From positions 33,873,871-33,937,870 of the forward strand of contig OY747707.1 of the NCBI GenBank assembly GCA_963556495.2: a stretch of DNA of 64,000 nt. The letters run 5' to 3'. The notes beneath the pieces are model-generated. The model saw nothing but the letters and a program-made list of their open reading frames with translations. It searched no databases and was not told where the DNA came from. Position numbers and translations under genes: made by a program. This document shows, one piece after another, positions 47,420 through 59,382 of the stretch (positions within the stretch are counted from its first letter, which is position 1; every line of letters starts with the position of its first letter). The DNA comes from Valencia hispanica (taxonomy: Eukaryota; Chordata; Actinopteri; Cyprinodontiformes; Valenciidae).

Positions 47420-48639
47420 CTAATACAATAAATTATTTAAGGAATTGTTGTAGATAATGATGGCTGTGTGCAGGAAAGATTTCCTGTAGCAGTCTCTGTT
47501 GCAGTGAAACTGAAGAAGCCTCCGACTGAAGACACTCTGTTGTTACAGGATAATCTCATGAAGAGGATGCTCAGGGTTGTCCATAATCTTTTTGATTTTA
47601 TGAAGAATCCTTCTTTGCATCATCATCTCCAGATGTTCCACAGGTGTCCCCAGAACTGAACCAGCCTTCTTTATCAGGTTGTTTAGCCTATTTAAATCCA
47701 TGGCTCTGATGACAGCAACAGATGATGGCTGAAGAGATTACGCTCTCCACAACAGACTTGTAGAAGATTTGCAGCATATTGCTGCAAACCTTGAAGGACC
47801 TAAGCTTCCTCAAGAAGTACAGTCTGCTCTGTCTCTTCTTGCAGACAGCTTCACTGTTGTGCCTCCAGTCCAGTCTGTTGTCCAGAACTCCGAAGTATTT
47901 ATACTCCTCAACCACATCCACTTCTTCACCCATGATGGTAACAGTGTTTGACTTATCCCCGTTTCTTCTGAAACCTACAGTCATCTCCTTTGTTTTGTTC
48001 ACATTCAAGGTAAGACGATTGTTTCCACCCCATGTCACAAAGCGGTCCACCAGCTCTCTGTATTCAGCTTCTTGTTCATCTCTGATACACCCAACAATTG
48101 CAGAGTAATCTGAGTATTTCTGCAGATGACAGGTCTCTGATTTGTCCTGGAAGTCTGAGGTGTACAGAGTGAAAAGGAATGGTGAGAGTACGGTCCCCTT
48201 TGGTGCTCCTGTGCTGCTGACCACCTGGTTTGACACACAATCTTTCAGTTTCGGAAACTGTGGTCTGTTTTTTGTTATGTCCAGGCGATTGTTGAGGGCT
48301 CCACCAGTCTCTTCAGGAGTTTCTGACAAAGAAAATCAGGCTGGATTGTATTAAATGCACTGGAGAAATCAAAGAACATGATCCTCACATTGCTGCCTGC
48401 TTTGTCCAGATGACAGTGGGTTGGTTGAAGCAGGTGGATGTTGGCATCTTCAACTCCAACTCCACAGTGATAAGCAAACTGCAGTGGGTCCTGATACGTT
48501 CTTGTTTTCTTATTCAGGTGGGGCAACAGGAGTCTCTTCAGGACCTTCATGATGTCGAATGTCTGGGCAACAGGTTTTATTGTCATTAATGACTGATGGG
48601 TGAGTTCTCTTTGGTACTGGCCTCAGTTAAGGTATTTTT

Positions 48640-49035
48640 GATCCAGCAAGAAGAGACAGGACAAAAAACAGCATCCATGCGAGAGTTCCAAGGCTAAAAC
48701 CACGACCGACCAAAAAGAACAAAAAGCATCATTATACATTTTATAAAAATCTTGATGATCCCCAACACATTTGGGGAAAATATCTCTTGGAACAAGACGC
48801 AACAGAAACTTTCTGGTTTACGTCCCTGTTACACCTCACATATGATAACAGCATCTCAGAAAAAGAACCTAAATATACCAACCATCAAACAGTATAGAAG
48901 TAGAATCCCTGGAGCAGTTCTGCACCTTCACAACATGAAAGACTTGTTTTAAATTATAAAATCATGAATTCTGCTCTAAATCAGAAAATGAAAATGTCCA
49001 GCCATCAGTTTGTGACCTTAAGCTAAGGGGCCCTT
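48640..49035 (+). pseudogene. Tc1-like transposase relic
   Basis: Text such as CATCCATGCGAGAGTTC, CCAAAAAGAACAAAAAGC, AATCTTGATGATCCCCAACA and CATGAATTCTGCTCTA matches, in order, the middle of a Tc1-type transposase gene. The first catalytic Asp region and the part after it are disrupted or deleted, and no open frame exceeds about 66 codons. It abuts the 5' end of the minus-strand LINE. Confidence 0.6.
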
Positions 49036-49584
49036 ACGTTATGGAGTGTTGGTGGGGGGCTGGGCAGGTCAACACCACCTTGCTATTCCAACTCCAACTC
49101 ACGACTGAGGCGTGGTGAGACTATGCATGTTTTATACCCCACAGTGGCAGAATGGATGTTGTCAGCCATCACCGGATGGCGTGAGTCATTACAGCAGAGT
49201 GAATATCAATGCCTCATTCAAATTCAAGTGCAGTAGAAAGTTTTAACCTGAAGAGAGGGCCACACTGACGGTTTTCATAGAAAATGTATTATTTTACTAA
49301 AATGTACTATAATACCAAAAATAATATCCAGACATGTAGACAGCACTATTAGACACTCATTTATAAAGTTATTTGAGGATGAGTTGCTCTTATTTGCTTC
49401 ACTCATCGCCAATGTTGCTTTAGATCAGCGGCAGTCATATGCTGATGGCGAAACTCTTCAGTGTTAGCATAACAATATGGCCTCTGTCAGATACCCAATG
49501 TTTTAAATAATTATTTGATTCCCTGAAGAGCTAATATTAGGGTAGCTTACATTTTAGATAGTAATAGTTTTCGAATCAGTTAAT

Positions 49585-52500
49585 CATGTTAAACTCCTCC
49601 CAGCATACGGTGAAGCAGTCCCACTCCCACAGCCCTCCACGTCGCGCCAAACCCCAGACAGCAGCTGGAACTCGCCAAGGAGTGCTCCATTCCCCCCCGA
49701 ACCCACGGAATGAGCCCACAGCACTGAAGACACATCTCTTCAGTCCTGGGGATGCTTTTCAGCCTGGCATACAGCAAATCCGAGAAGGTCAAAGAACCTC
49801 TGGCCAAAGTCAACAACATGCAGACCCACCCCCACCACATTCATCCTCAGTGACTCCATCGTAAGGGAATGTGAAAATGAGAGGAGCCCTCTCTCTGTCT
49901 TTTCAAGCAGATGGGCTTCACCTGAACAGACAGTGCACCTTCATCCTGGCAATGCCCACCCCACTCCTGTCTACCACACTGCCCCCAGCTGCCCCTGCCC
50001 TCTCTGCCCCCTCCGCCACATCTTGATGTCTTGCTGATCCTTGCTTCTATGAACGCAGCTCTGATTTTAACAGTAACTCACATATTGGACTTGCCCTACC
50101 TCATTCATACCTGTCATTATCAGCAGAGAACGGACTAAAAATCATAAACCCAACAAATGTAACCCCAATAATCTCAAAGACTTACCAAAAGTCCCACTTT
50201 CCCTAAATCATACTGTCACTCCATCTACAGTCACTATTAATATGGCTCTTTTAAATATTCGCTCTCTGCTGAACAACACTTGTATTATCAATTATTTGAT
50301 TTTAGACCATAATCTTGTTTATTTTCAACGGAAACATGGCTGAGAGCAGATGCCCTTGTTGTTCTTATGGAGGCCTCCCCACCAAATTTTGAAATACCTT
50401 AAGGGCAGGTGGTACTGCTTTTGAAAATTCATCAACGCTTTCTGCCAAATCTGCTTTATTTGATCATTATAGCACTTTTGAATATACTGCAACTGTTTTT
50501 AGTACACAGATTTTATGCATCACAGTTTACAGGGCTCCTAAAAAGAGCACACCTTTTATTCAAGAATTTTCAGAGTTTTTATCAATCCTGCACAACTCAT
50601 TTGAAAAAATATTTTTTGCTGGTGATTTAAAAAATACATGAGGATAACCTTTTCAATCCTCTATCAACAGATTTTTTAAATGTTTTGAATTATATGGATT
50701 TTGGTCAACATGTAATGCAGCCGACCCACAGCAGAGGACACACCCTTGACTTGGTCATCACATTTGGCGTGTCCACCAGTGTGTCTTCTGTTGTTGACTT
50801 GGCTCTCTCTGACCACTACTGTGTGTTTTTTAACAACATCACTTTTATCCAGCGGGCGACCTCTGTGAGAACTGTCAGAAACATCATCTAACCCCTGAAG
50901 TGGTTGCAGGTTTTCTTGAAGTTGCTTCAGTCCGCTCTCGACCTGCTTGTTCTAATAAAAGATAAAAGTGCACCCTCAAAACTTGCATTGCCATGGAGAA
51001 AGGCAGACCTCAAAAAACAAAGAGAAATTGTTGAGTGGCAGAGAGAATATGGAGGAAAAGTAAAATCACCATAAACCATCAAATATACACAGAACTTCTC
51101 AAAGGATACAATAACACAGTAAGAAATTCAAGAAATGCATACTTTTCCAAAATCATTTCAGATCATTAAAATAATCAGAAAATTATTTTTTCCACCACTG
51201 ACAAAAATTTTAACCGTGCTTCTAATGCATTTTAGAAAATGTGTCTTTACCAGAGGAAACGCTGGTAAATGTATTAATAGTCTTGGGCCTTCTCATCTTT
51301 CAGAACTGTTTTTACCATACAGTATGAACCTTTGTGGTCTCTACGCTCCTCTGGCAGCAGTCTCCTTGTCATCCCTAAAGTCAGGACACACACTCATGGT
51401 GAGGCGTCTTTCCAGTACTATGGCCCTCACTTCGGAAACAGGCTGCTGGAGGACCTCATGGCCACAGAGAACCTTCATGTTTTTAAGACCAGGCTCAAGA
51501 CTCACCTTTTTAGCCTGGCTTTTAAATGATTATTATTTATTATAGTTTGTTTAATGGCTCTGCATGTTTTACTTACTTATACTTGATCAATGTTTTGCTA
51601 CTGAGTCTTATTATATTCATTCACTGTTTATTTTCATATTTTAACCTGTTATTTTTAGGTCCTTCCAGTGTTTCCTCTGTGGGAGCCCTCTGCCTTGGGA
51701 GCGGTGGTGGGCTGGGGCTGCATGGGTGCTCTCCAGGTAGCACTTGCATGGAGGTGGGGGTCTCGCCCTTGCCTCCGCTGTGCCCCCTGTGTCAGTGCTT
51801 TGGCTGCTGCCGTTGCAGATGGCTCCTTTAATGGCATTACCTTACCTTACCTGGCTCATCTGTAAATGGCCCAATGTCCTTTTTATTGTTGCTCTTGATT
51901 GTGTGTGCGCATGGGGGTTGGGTTTGGGGGAGGAGAGTATAATTGTGATCATGCTTTTAAATCTGTGGGGGAGGAATGAGAATGTGCTTTATGTCAGTGG
52001 TCCCCAACCTTTTTTTCGCCACGGACCGGTTTAATATCAGACACTATTTTCACGGACCGGCCTTTAAGGTGTGGCGGATAACTGATAACGGACCGTATAA
52101 AAACGGGTTATTTTTTAAATTATAACAATAGATGTAAATCCAATGTGTATTCGCAGCTTTATTAACAGCGTCCTCCAAACATCGAGCAGACAACATGACA
52201 CGAGTAACACTCCGCCCCCTAACGATCTCTGGTCGCCATGGTAACATGTAAACATACCTTTAATAATTCAAGATGTACCACAAAAACAAAGTGCATGAAA
52301 AATCTAACTCACCACAACGCTGAATCAGTGAGAGCCTTGGGCCTTTTCCCCTTTCCAAAGAAACGTTTGTTTTCTATCCATCTTGCTACCTTGTGGGATT
52401 ACTGTCAAGACTGAACTATGTAACGGGGATATCCGGTTATTTTTCAAAATAAAAAAGCGGTCACCCTCAGATAATAAATAAAACGGCAATACTGGAAGTT

Positions 52501-52672
52501 ATTTATTCTCTATGTGTGGCCCGCGGCCCAGTACCACATGACCCACGGCCCGGTACCGGTCCGCGGCCCGGGGGTTGGGGACCACTGGTTTATGTGGTGT
52601 CTTTTTAATCTGTAAAGCACTTTGAGCTGCAATGTTTGTATGAAAAGCGATTTATTAATAAAATTTTATTTG
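49585..52672 (+). mobile_element. Decayed L2-like LINE, split by an hAT MITE
   Basis: Pieces appear in LINE order. First is an ORF1-like part with DGLHLNR (about 49910), as in the SGNH/esterase-type ORF1 of L2/CR1 elements. Next come endonuclease remnants (LLNIRSLLNN near 50250; PTHSRGHTLDLVITFG and LALSDHYCVFF at 50720-50835). Most of the RT is absent. The C-terminal end encodes FKTRLKTHLFSLAF (about 51480-51528). The 3' UTR ends TGTAAAGCACTTTGAGCTGC and AATAAA (about 52650). An hAT MITE (51995-52587) interrupts the 3' UTR. Confidence 0.7.
51995..52587. mobile_element. hAT-like MITE
   Basis: A 593-bp element with perfect 15-bp inverted ends CAGTGGTCCCCAACC. Eight-base flanks CTTTATGT (51987-51994) and GTTTATGT (52588-52595) differ at one position, as expected for an aged hAT target duplication. 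Near both ends are repeated ACGGACCGG/CCGGTCCG motifs, likely transposase binding sites. No transposase is encoded. Confidence 0.9.
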
Positions 52673-52679
52673 ATCTGAT

Positions 52680-54240
52680 GGCATTGCAATCCGCCATTTT
52701 CGCTAACCGGAAATAGCACCGGAAGTTAAATAGGGAGGGATGATATGGGCTCTGTGAGCTCAGCAACTGGTCAGCTTTTCCTAAGGGACGGTAAATGTAG
52801 TAGTAAAGTGTTTCATAGAAAACTCCCTAAACTAACCATTTTTAAACAATGTACATTCATTTTTTGTCACATTCAATTGTTTTAATGCATGAAACTTTAA
52901 AATATTTAAAATGACTCACTTGTTAGGCGATCTAAAGGTTTTGTATTTTAAAAGAAATTAAAGAAATTTATCAAGGGGTAAATACTGTTTCCCAGCATTG
53001 TTCCCATAAGTTTATTTTTCTGATATTAAAACGTAAGGGCTCTTATCTTCAGTTCAGTGGGTTTAGTTTCTCAAATCTCCCAGAAAGACAATGCTGTCCA
53101 TGTTTCTGTCAGAATATTTCTCACTGTTAGCGTTGTTGGAATAGATAAGGTTTATTTTACTCTCAAACTTCCCTTTTGTGAGCAAAAGTGTGAAACAGTC
53201 CAACTCAGGTTCGAATCTGCACACTAAGTACACAAATCAACAGTACGCAAAGCTCTGAGATAGCAAATCCTTTTACTGAATTATTTAAATCTCCAAAATA
53301 CTAATTTCGGAGTCATTATACATGTTTGTGTCTAAAGCTGCATGATTATAGAGCTATAGAATTTTCATAATATCTTCACAAGAGATGTGGATGACCCCAC
53401 TTAGCAGTAATTACCTTTTGATGTTGTTTTAAAGGAGCAATCTTAATTCCACCTGATATTTAGTCTCATGCTACTCTTGCTCGATATTTCTAAGTACAGA
53501 TTGCGAAAGAAAATTGTAAATTAGTTCTGGTAGTGTAGCTGTACAGCAGGAATCATTGTTTTATTAATATTATGGTCAACGCATGCAAGGCAAATCTTTA
53601 TTTTGCATGTTTTTATGCTAATTACAGTCATTAACAGCTGTCAGATGGCCCAACTCCCCTGGCAGATGGGTTGTTCAGAAAATCATCCCTGAGGGACATC
53701 ATCGTGCAATTATATAACCACATTAACCATGTCAAAGATGATCTGCTGTAAATGGTCATGAATGTCTTTCATTTAAAAATATGATGTTGCCTTTCAGCTT
53801 CCATCATTGATCTTTCTTGCAGAAGTCTACTCTCTCTGACAAAGGAGTGATGTTTAAAATGTTTGTGAAATACACTAAAGTAGTGTTTATTAAAAGGTCA
53901 CTACAAATACTTTTTTTGTTTTGATCTTTGACCCAGAATGAGCAAACATTTTAAAGTGTAATTCCCTTTTTTCTTTGGAAGTTTTTTTTTGAAAGCAATT
54001 ATTTATAATGTTTACATTCATTACTGTTCCCAGTTTTAGTTTAAATATCTTTGGTTACAGAGTTATGCTGACATTGCATAATATAAAGAGAGTGAGGGGG
54101 TCCTCTGCAAATGTATTTCAGCTTCTTTTATACTTGCAATTGGTTAATGATACACAATCCTGGAGTGGTGTGATTGTTTTCATTTGTACCTTGGATTATA
54201 AAAGCTGGAAAGCATTTTAATTTTATGGATGAATTCCCTA
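52680..54240. other. No gene recognised
   Basis: AT-rich sequence with no supported gene or bounded repeat. Confidence 0.5.
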
Positions 54241-54244
54241 AAGA

Positions 54245-54300
54245 TTCAGATTCAGAACAATTTTATTTGTCCCCGTAGGGCAAATTTTTTTTTCTTCTTT
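54245..54300 (-). repeat. LINE-like 3' tail, reverse orientation
   Basis: GATTCAGATTCAGA and TTTATTTGTCCCCGTAGGGC resemble the 3' UTR/tail of fish LINEs read from the other strand. Confidence 0.4.
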
Positions 54301-54959
54301 TTCTTTTCTCTTTTTGTCTAAATAACATTGGAGTAACCATCATAGTTACCTTACTTAAACTCCACTATAAATATTTGATGGGAAAAAAAGACATTTGCAG
54401 CACATGAATTTTGTCTTGAGCAGAAGGCTAAGACTCCTCAGGAACACTGCCAGAAGAAGAAGTTGTCTGAATGGGAATTACAGTTGCTACAGGTTAAAAT
54501 AGCAAAAGGCCGCTTTATTAAGGACTACAAATGCTTTATTTATTTTATTTTTTTTACGTATCCTGTTTGGCAGTGTGGAGCTCAGAATTGGTGTCTGAGT
54601 ACCAAGTTGAAGCCCAACAGATTTACTTTCACAACCGGAGCAGTACAGCTTTTGCTATAGTACTCCACTTGATATGTGTGAAAAATCTTTATTATGAATT
54701 GCTGGGGGTTTTATTTCCTGATGTTCTGGACACAGAGACGGAAAATTAAGGGGAAGAAAGAAAGAAGATGAAGAAGAGAGGTAGGAAACAAAAAGTCATG
54801 AGAGAGGGTGAGTTGTAAGTAATAGTAACCTAGTAATGATAACCTCAGCCCAAGAATATATCTGTAAACAACAGAGACCCCACATCTATGTGTGTGTGTG
54901 AGCATGCTGGTGCATATAAGGTTTCTCCGTAAGAGTGTTCGATAGCTGGTGTGAGCAGG

Positions 54960-55275
54960 CATCAATCCGTCTTCCAGGAATCGATGCAGACATGAAGGAG
55001 ATCGGAACAAGACGTCCAAAGGACCCCCAGAGCCCCAGGCGGACCCTGCCGGCAACCAGCCGTGCCAGGGCGGGCCAGTCCATGGACCGGGAGAGCCGGG
55101 GCCCAGGGGCGCCCCACCCCCCAGCAGGGACCCGACAAGGGACCGGCCGACGAGGGGCCCCCTGCACCGCAGGGGCTGTGGCCGGCCGCCACGCACCACC
55201 ACCACCCTGGGCCAATCCCCCACCGCCAACATCCCAGCACCCCACCCCTGCCCCACGTTGGGGCGCCCCATGAAG
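54960..55275. other. GC-rich block of unknown nature
   Basis: About 300 bases of strongly GC-rich, proline/glycine-biased sequence in AT-rich DNA. Open frames run through it on both strands (for example 54935-55273 plus, 54711-55304 minus), but all reflect base composition and none shows a domain. A TG-rich tract (about 54890-54903) precedes it and GTGTGTG-rich DNA (55440-55520) follows. It is most likely the GC-rich 5' part of an unrecognised retroelement. Confidence 0.4.
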
Positions 55276-55748
55276 TTAAAAATTAAAACATTTAATGGTG
55301 CCATAGATATTATGACACTCCTAAAAGATGTCCATGGGTAATGGCAACAAAATGATGATAAAAAAAATGCAGATATAAATTAGAATAATATATATTAACA
55401 GAGTGTATATAAATAAATAAAACATTAAAAAAACTGCTGGAGTCTCCAGTGTGTGAGGTGTTTGAGTATGAGGGTGAGTGTGTATATGTGCGTGTTCATG
55501 TGTGAGGGCGTAAAGAAGACAGTATTTAGCAAGAGTATCCACACTTCATTCAGTACATTGAATCAAAATTTCAAGCAATTCTAGTTGATTTTCAGTCATG
55601 TATTAAGATTTTAACACTGTGAACACCGTGGCACTAAATATGACTGACTTGGTGTAATGTGTGTGCAATAATTACTACTGTTGTATAATTTCAATTTAAC
55701 AGAAAATATGCCCTCTGCAGGAGTTAAAGCCAGGAATGACTCAGCCAG

Positions 55749-58287
55749 TGTTAGGATCCATTCAGTGTTTTAGTTTCTTTGTGTTTAAAAAAAATAATCT
55801 TATTAGTCATTTTCATTTCCCATCATTTTCCTCTGTATTAGTTCTGTTTTACTTTATTTCTCGTATTAGGATTATTGTTTTGCTATTTGAGTTCTGCTTA
55901 GTGTTTAGATCTTATTTTTTCTCTTTCCATGTTTTTCTACTAGTTTTTCTGTTACCCTTAGGTGTTGTTTCTAGTTTACTTAGATCTTATTTTTCACCAT
56001 TCCTTTGCTCTAATTTTCTTATTTATGCATTTAGGACTATTCTTTTGTTGTGACACAGATAGCTATGTTTTGGCTATCAATAATTGTGAGTAATTGCTTA
56101 GGGAAATTATTAATAAGAGTCATATATTTATGTCAGAATTACCAAGTGTGGGGCACCATCTTGGGATCCAGGAAAATAATAGCCAAATAGTTCAGTCTCA
56201 GTTAATGTTTATGATTACATGCCTGATAGGGGTGAGGTAATTAAAGAATGGATGAAGGAATAGGTTCCCGGTGTTCCTTGAACAGCAAGTTACTACACAT
56301 GTATGTGGAATAATAACAAACAACGACTTTCTAAAGTACAAGTTTATTACAAAAAGAATTCGACTTTCCAGTAAAAATGCTTTAATCAACAAACTCACTA
56401 AGCTAGTAATACACAACTAAACTACTAAGTAAAAGAAGAATGAAAAATACAACTAACTACCAAACGTAAAACAGTAAAATGTATAAATATGCAAAGAAGT
56501 AGAAACAATAACAAATAAATTGATTGGGATGTCACAGTTCAGTATGAATATGTATGCTTGAAGACCAAGGCTTGTATTGAAGAGTTTGGAAGTGAAGCTA
56601 AGTTAGTTTTAAACTAAATGTAATTAGTTTATGACTATTTAGGACCTTATGGTTTGTGTTCAAACAACCAATTCACAAAGCAAAGAAGACATGAAGACAA
56701 AAACATTCATTGGAGGAAGTAATGTTTAATTAAATATTTTGCTGAATTAGAAATCAATAACCTTTGGAGAATTTATTCTATTTTATGGATCAGTCACCGC
56801 AATGATTCATCTAATTTAGTATTTTGACATACTAAGACAGCAGTTTCAAAAACGATATATATGATTAGTTTTCTGTATTTAAACTGTCTATTTTAAAGCC
56901 GAGCTGTATTTTCAATACCCTAGGTAGCAATCTTTATTGTTTATGAGTGCTAGCGGTCTGCAAAAGGCAGGCCACACTAATCAGAACAAACGTGCGGAGC
57001 TAATATATGTAGTGCAGCTTAAGCCCACTCTGTTTCAGCTTAGCATAAAAAAACAAAGGAAAACTGGTCGGATTGATTAACTCATTTTGCATGAATCAAA
57101 ACAACTCTTTCTGTCAGTCAAAAACCTTTGATAACACTGTTTATTCCCAAACAATTGAAGAATGAAATCTTACAAATTCAGCCAAAACACAAAGAAACAG
57201 ACAATCAAAACAATCCTTAAAATTTTTTTTATCCTAAGCTAATTTATCTCTGCCCAGACACAACCTTACTTGAACGATTCTTAGATCTCCATTGAAGGGT
57301 GGGTTCGTTGTCTGGAAAAGCCAGTGATAAAGCAGAGAAACCAGCGCTTAGCTAGTCAGTTAGCAGCAGCTGGATGTGGTCAAGGCTAGCAGTGAGGCTT
57401 CGAGGTCCCATAACTCGGGTCGTTCGGTTAGTCCAGCTCGGTTCAGCTCGGCTCAGTCCCAGTCCCTTTTCACGGCTAGCCTTCAGCTCAGCAGCTCGGG
57501 TGAGCAGCATTGCTTGTGCAGCATGCAGCAGTGTGTGAGGCTCTCTCTCTCTCCCTCCCTGGTGGAGCCTGTAATTTAAAGATTCTTTCTGCAGGGTTTG
57601 AAAAAGACGGTTTCAGGACTTATTCTATCGGCCGGATACAGTTTACCCAATCAACGATTAGCAGGCTGTAAAAGTCTTTTGGATGCACTGAGTTTCTTCC
57701 AGAAACTCGCGTACCTCATCTCGCCAGCGAGGATGGAAGTTTAAAGACCTGATTTCTCTCCCGGTGCAAGCCTAGCGGACTCACATGCCTGAGTTCAGGG
57801 CAGCATCTAGTTTCTTTGGGGTTTGGTCGTTCACAACTCCTCTTCCTGTCGAAACTAAGATTGCATTGTGTGATTATCACTCATATCTGCTTGAGGTCTG
57901 TGTTTTGGTCCAGTAATCACAGGTGTTGTCCAACACTTTGATCAGACCTGTTTACTTTTCACTCTTTATTTTTTTCTCTCTGTTTCCTCCCTGCCATTCT
58001 GCTTCCCCGCCAAGCTGCATTCCATCCTCAATCTCCCTCTGCTCACTCACTCACCCACCTGCATCTGGTCTCCTTCAGTCTCTCTTTGTTTCCTTTGTCA
58101 TTTCACACAGTACCGTCAGTATTTAAGCAGATCACGTTTGGTCATACCTTGGTGGTTTATCCGTCTTTCTTTCCCTGACAGTTATGTCTCATTCTTGTTG
58201 TAAGTAACCGCTGTGCAATCCATTATATTGAATTTTCTCAATATAAGATTATCTCCATTTGGGTCCTTCCTGCTTCGCATTATAACA
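55749..58287 (+). mobile_element. Solo LTR split by a second insertion
   Basis: The outer element begins TGTTAGGATCC and ends TTATAACA, with an exact 5-bp duplication GCCAG (55744-55748 and 58288-58292). Its left 300 bases resemble the start of the LTR at 4368, and its right 350 bases resemble that LTR's end (CTCCCTGCCA, CACCTGCATCTGGTCTCC, CAGTATTTAAGCAG, CATTTGGGTCC). The two outer parts total about 650 bases, near the 745 of the other copy. The extra 1.9 kb in the middle is a separate insertion. Confidence 0.75.
56048..57935 (-). mobile_element. Possible LTR-like insertion nested in the LTR
   Basis: The extra DNA inside the outer LTR is flanked by TTTTG (56043-56047) and CTTTG (57936-57940), 4 of 5 identical. 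Its right end, read on the minus strand, is TGTTGGACAACACC. A minus-strand AATAAA lies near 56343, about 300 bases from the far end. These features suggest a long solo LTR in reverse orientation, but the far end does not close in a clean CA and no promoter is clear. No protein motif is present. A (TC)n tract lies at about 57541-57560. Confidence 0.45.
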
Positions 58288-58292
58288 GCCAG

Positions 58293-59377
58293 TATGAATT
58301 GTTTAGCTGCCTCCAATCCAGGAGTTGCGTTAACCTAATATTTTCCATATTTGACCGTTTAAAGAAAATGTTAATGGAAAAGATTGAAGGCCTTGTGCCA
58401 TTTTGAAAGATTTGTATTCACACCTGCTGCAAATGAGCAGACAATTTCAACATTATGCATGGAGTACAGGTAACTAAAGTAATGAAAAAGGATTCACATG
58501 AGAGCCTAGTTTATGCTTCCCTGTCTGCGGAGGTCCGGAGACGTGCAGCACCATTATCCATCGATGCAAGGGCTCTCCGAAAGGCACACAAGGACAGATG
58601 GAGTAGAGCCCAACTATCCATCGAACGCAATGGAGAGCGCTCGTATGTGTTTGGTCAGCCCAACATCAGCCCAAGAAAATTTCACCAGATGGTGCTCTAT
58701 CGTCGATGTAGTCAATGCAGCTTTTGGGCACTAGATGGTTTATATTGCAAGGTCAGTTTATCTAATATGGTCTTTTGGCAATTTTGAACACCAGGTGGTG
58801 TAGAGCACAACAAAACAGACCGCTGTGTTTGTTTACATGCGTTTTCAGAGTATTCTATGAGCTGCACTTCTAGCTAAAAGCTTTCCAGCTCAATCAAATC
58901 TTGCTCTCTTTCTGCCATTGCTCCCTGAGTGGATGTGGATTTACAAACTGAAGTAAATAAACTGTCGTTGACCACAGACGTCACTGCAATGGTAGGGAGA
59001 CCCGCCAGAAAAGGTCTACACCCCTTGCTGCCCTGGCGGAGAATAGCGCATTTTACAGTAGCTAAAAATAGATTGTAACGTAACATCGCAATGCATTCTG
59101 GAAAGTAGCCCTAGACTAACAAGTGCACATTTTGCATGGGTGCCTATGGGTCTGAGTTGCTCCGATCTTCACAAAGTTGTAGTTTCGTCTCTTAAAGATG
59201 TTTAAACGTGAAGAAACTAAGCACTGCTGTTGGGGGTTGTTCAAATTGGACTCTAGATACTCAGATCAGATGTCGGAGAAAGTTATGAGAAACAAATAAT
59301 AAAATGAGAAAAGAAAATGGCTTAATAAATGTATAAAACACAATAATTCTTGACAACAAACACAGTACACATACACT
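58293..59377. other. No gene recognised
   Basis: A 110-codon plus-strand frame (58455-58787) has no known domain. The surroundings look like anonymous repeat DNA. Confidence 0.45.
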
Positions 59378-59382
59378 ATTTG

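Larger units (their letters stand above)
46988..48590 (-). mobile_element. L2/CR1-group LINE fragment, split by a solo LTR
   Basis: Read on the minus strand, an RT domain (DPLQFAYHCGV, RIMFFDFSSAFNTI) leads into SSTGAPKGTVLSPFLFTLYT and the catalytic box, then RLTLNVNKTKE and EEYKYFGVLDNRLDW, then a 3' UTR with TTTCCCTCTGGGATCAATAA and an ATTGAATTGAA tail. A frameshift near 48290 separates the first part from the rest. The catalytic box reads YSDYS instead of YSDDS, so the RT is inactive in any case. A solo LTR (47057-47419) interrupts the 3' UTR. The copy is close in sequence to the plus-strand one at 19399-20287. Confidence 0.85.

Noticed and set aside
54711..55304. 197-codon minus-strand frame
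   Set aside because: Low-complexity proline/glycine/arginine sequence from a GC-rich block, with competing frames on both strands and no domain.
58455..58787. 110-codon plus-strand frame considered as a possible gene
   Set aside because: No recognisable domain, no splice or promoter context, and an overlapping alternative frame of similar quality.
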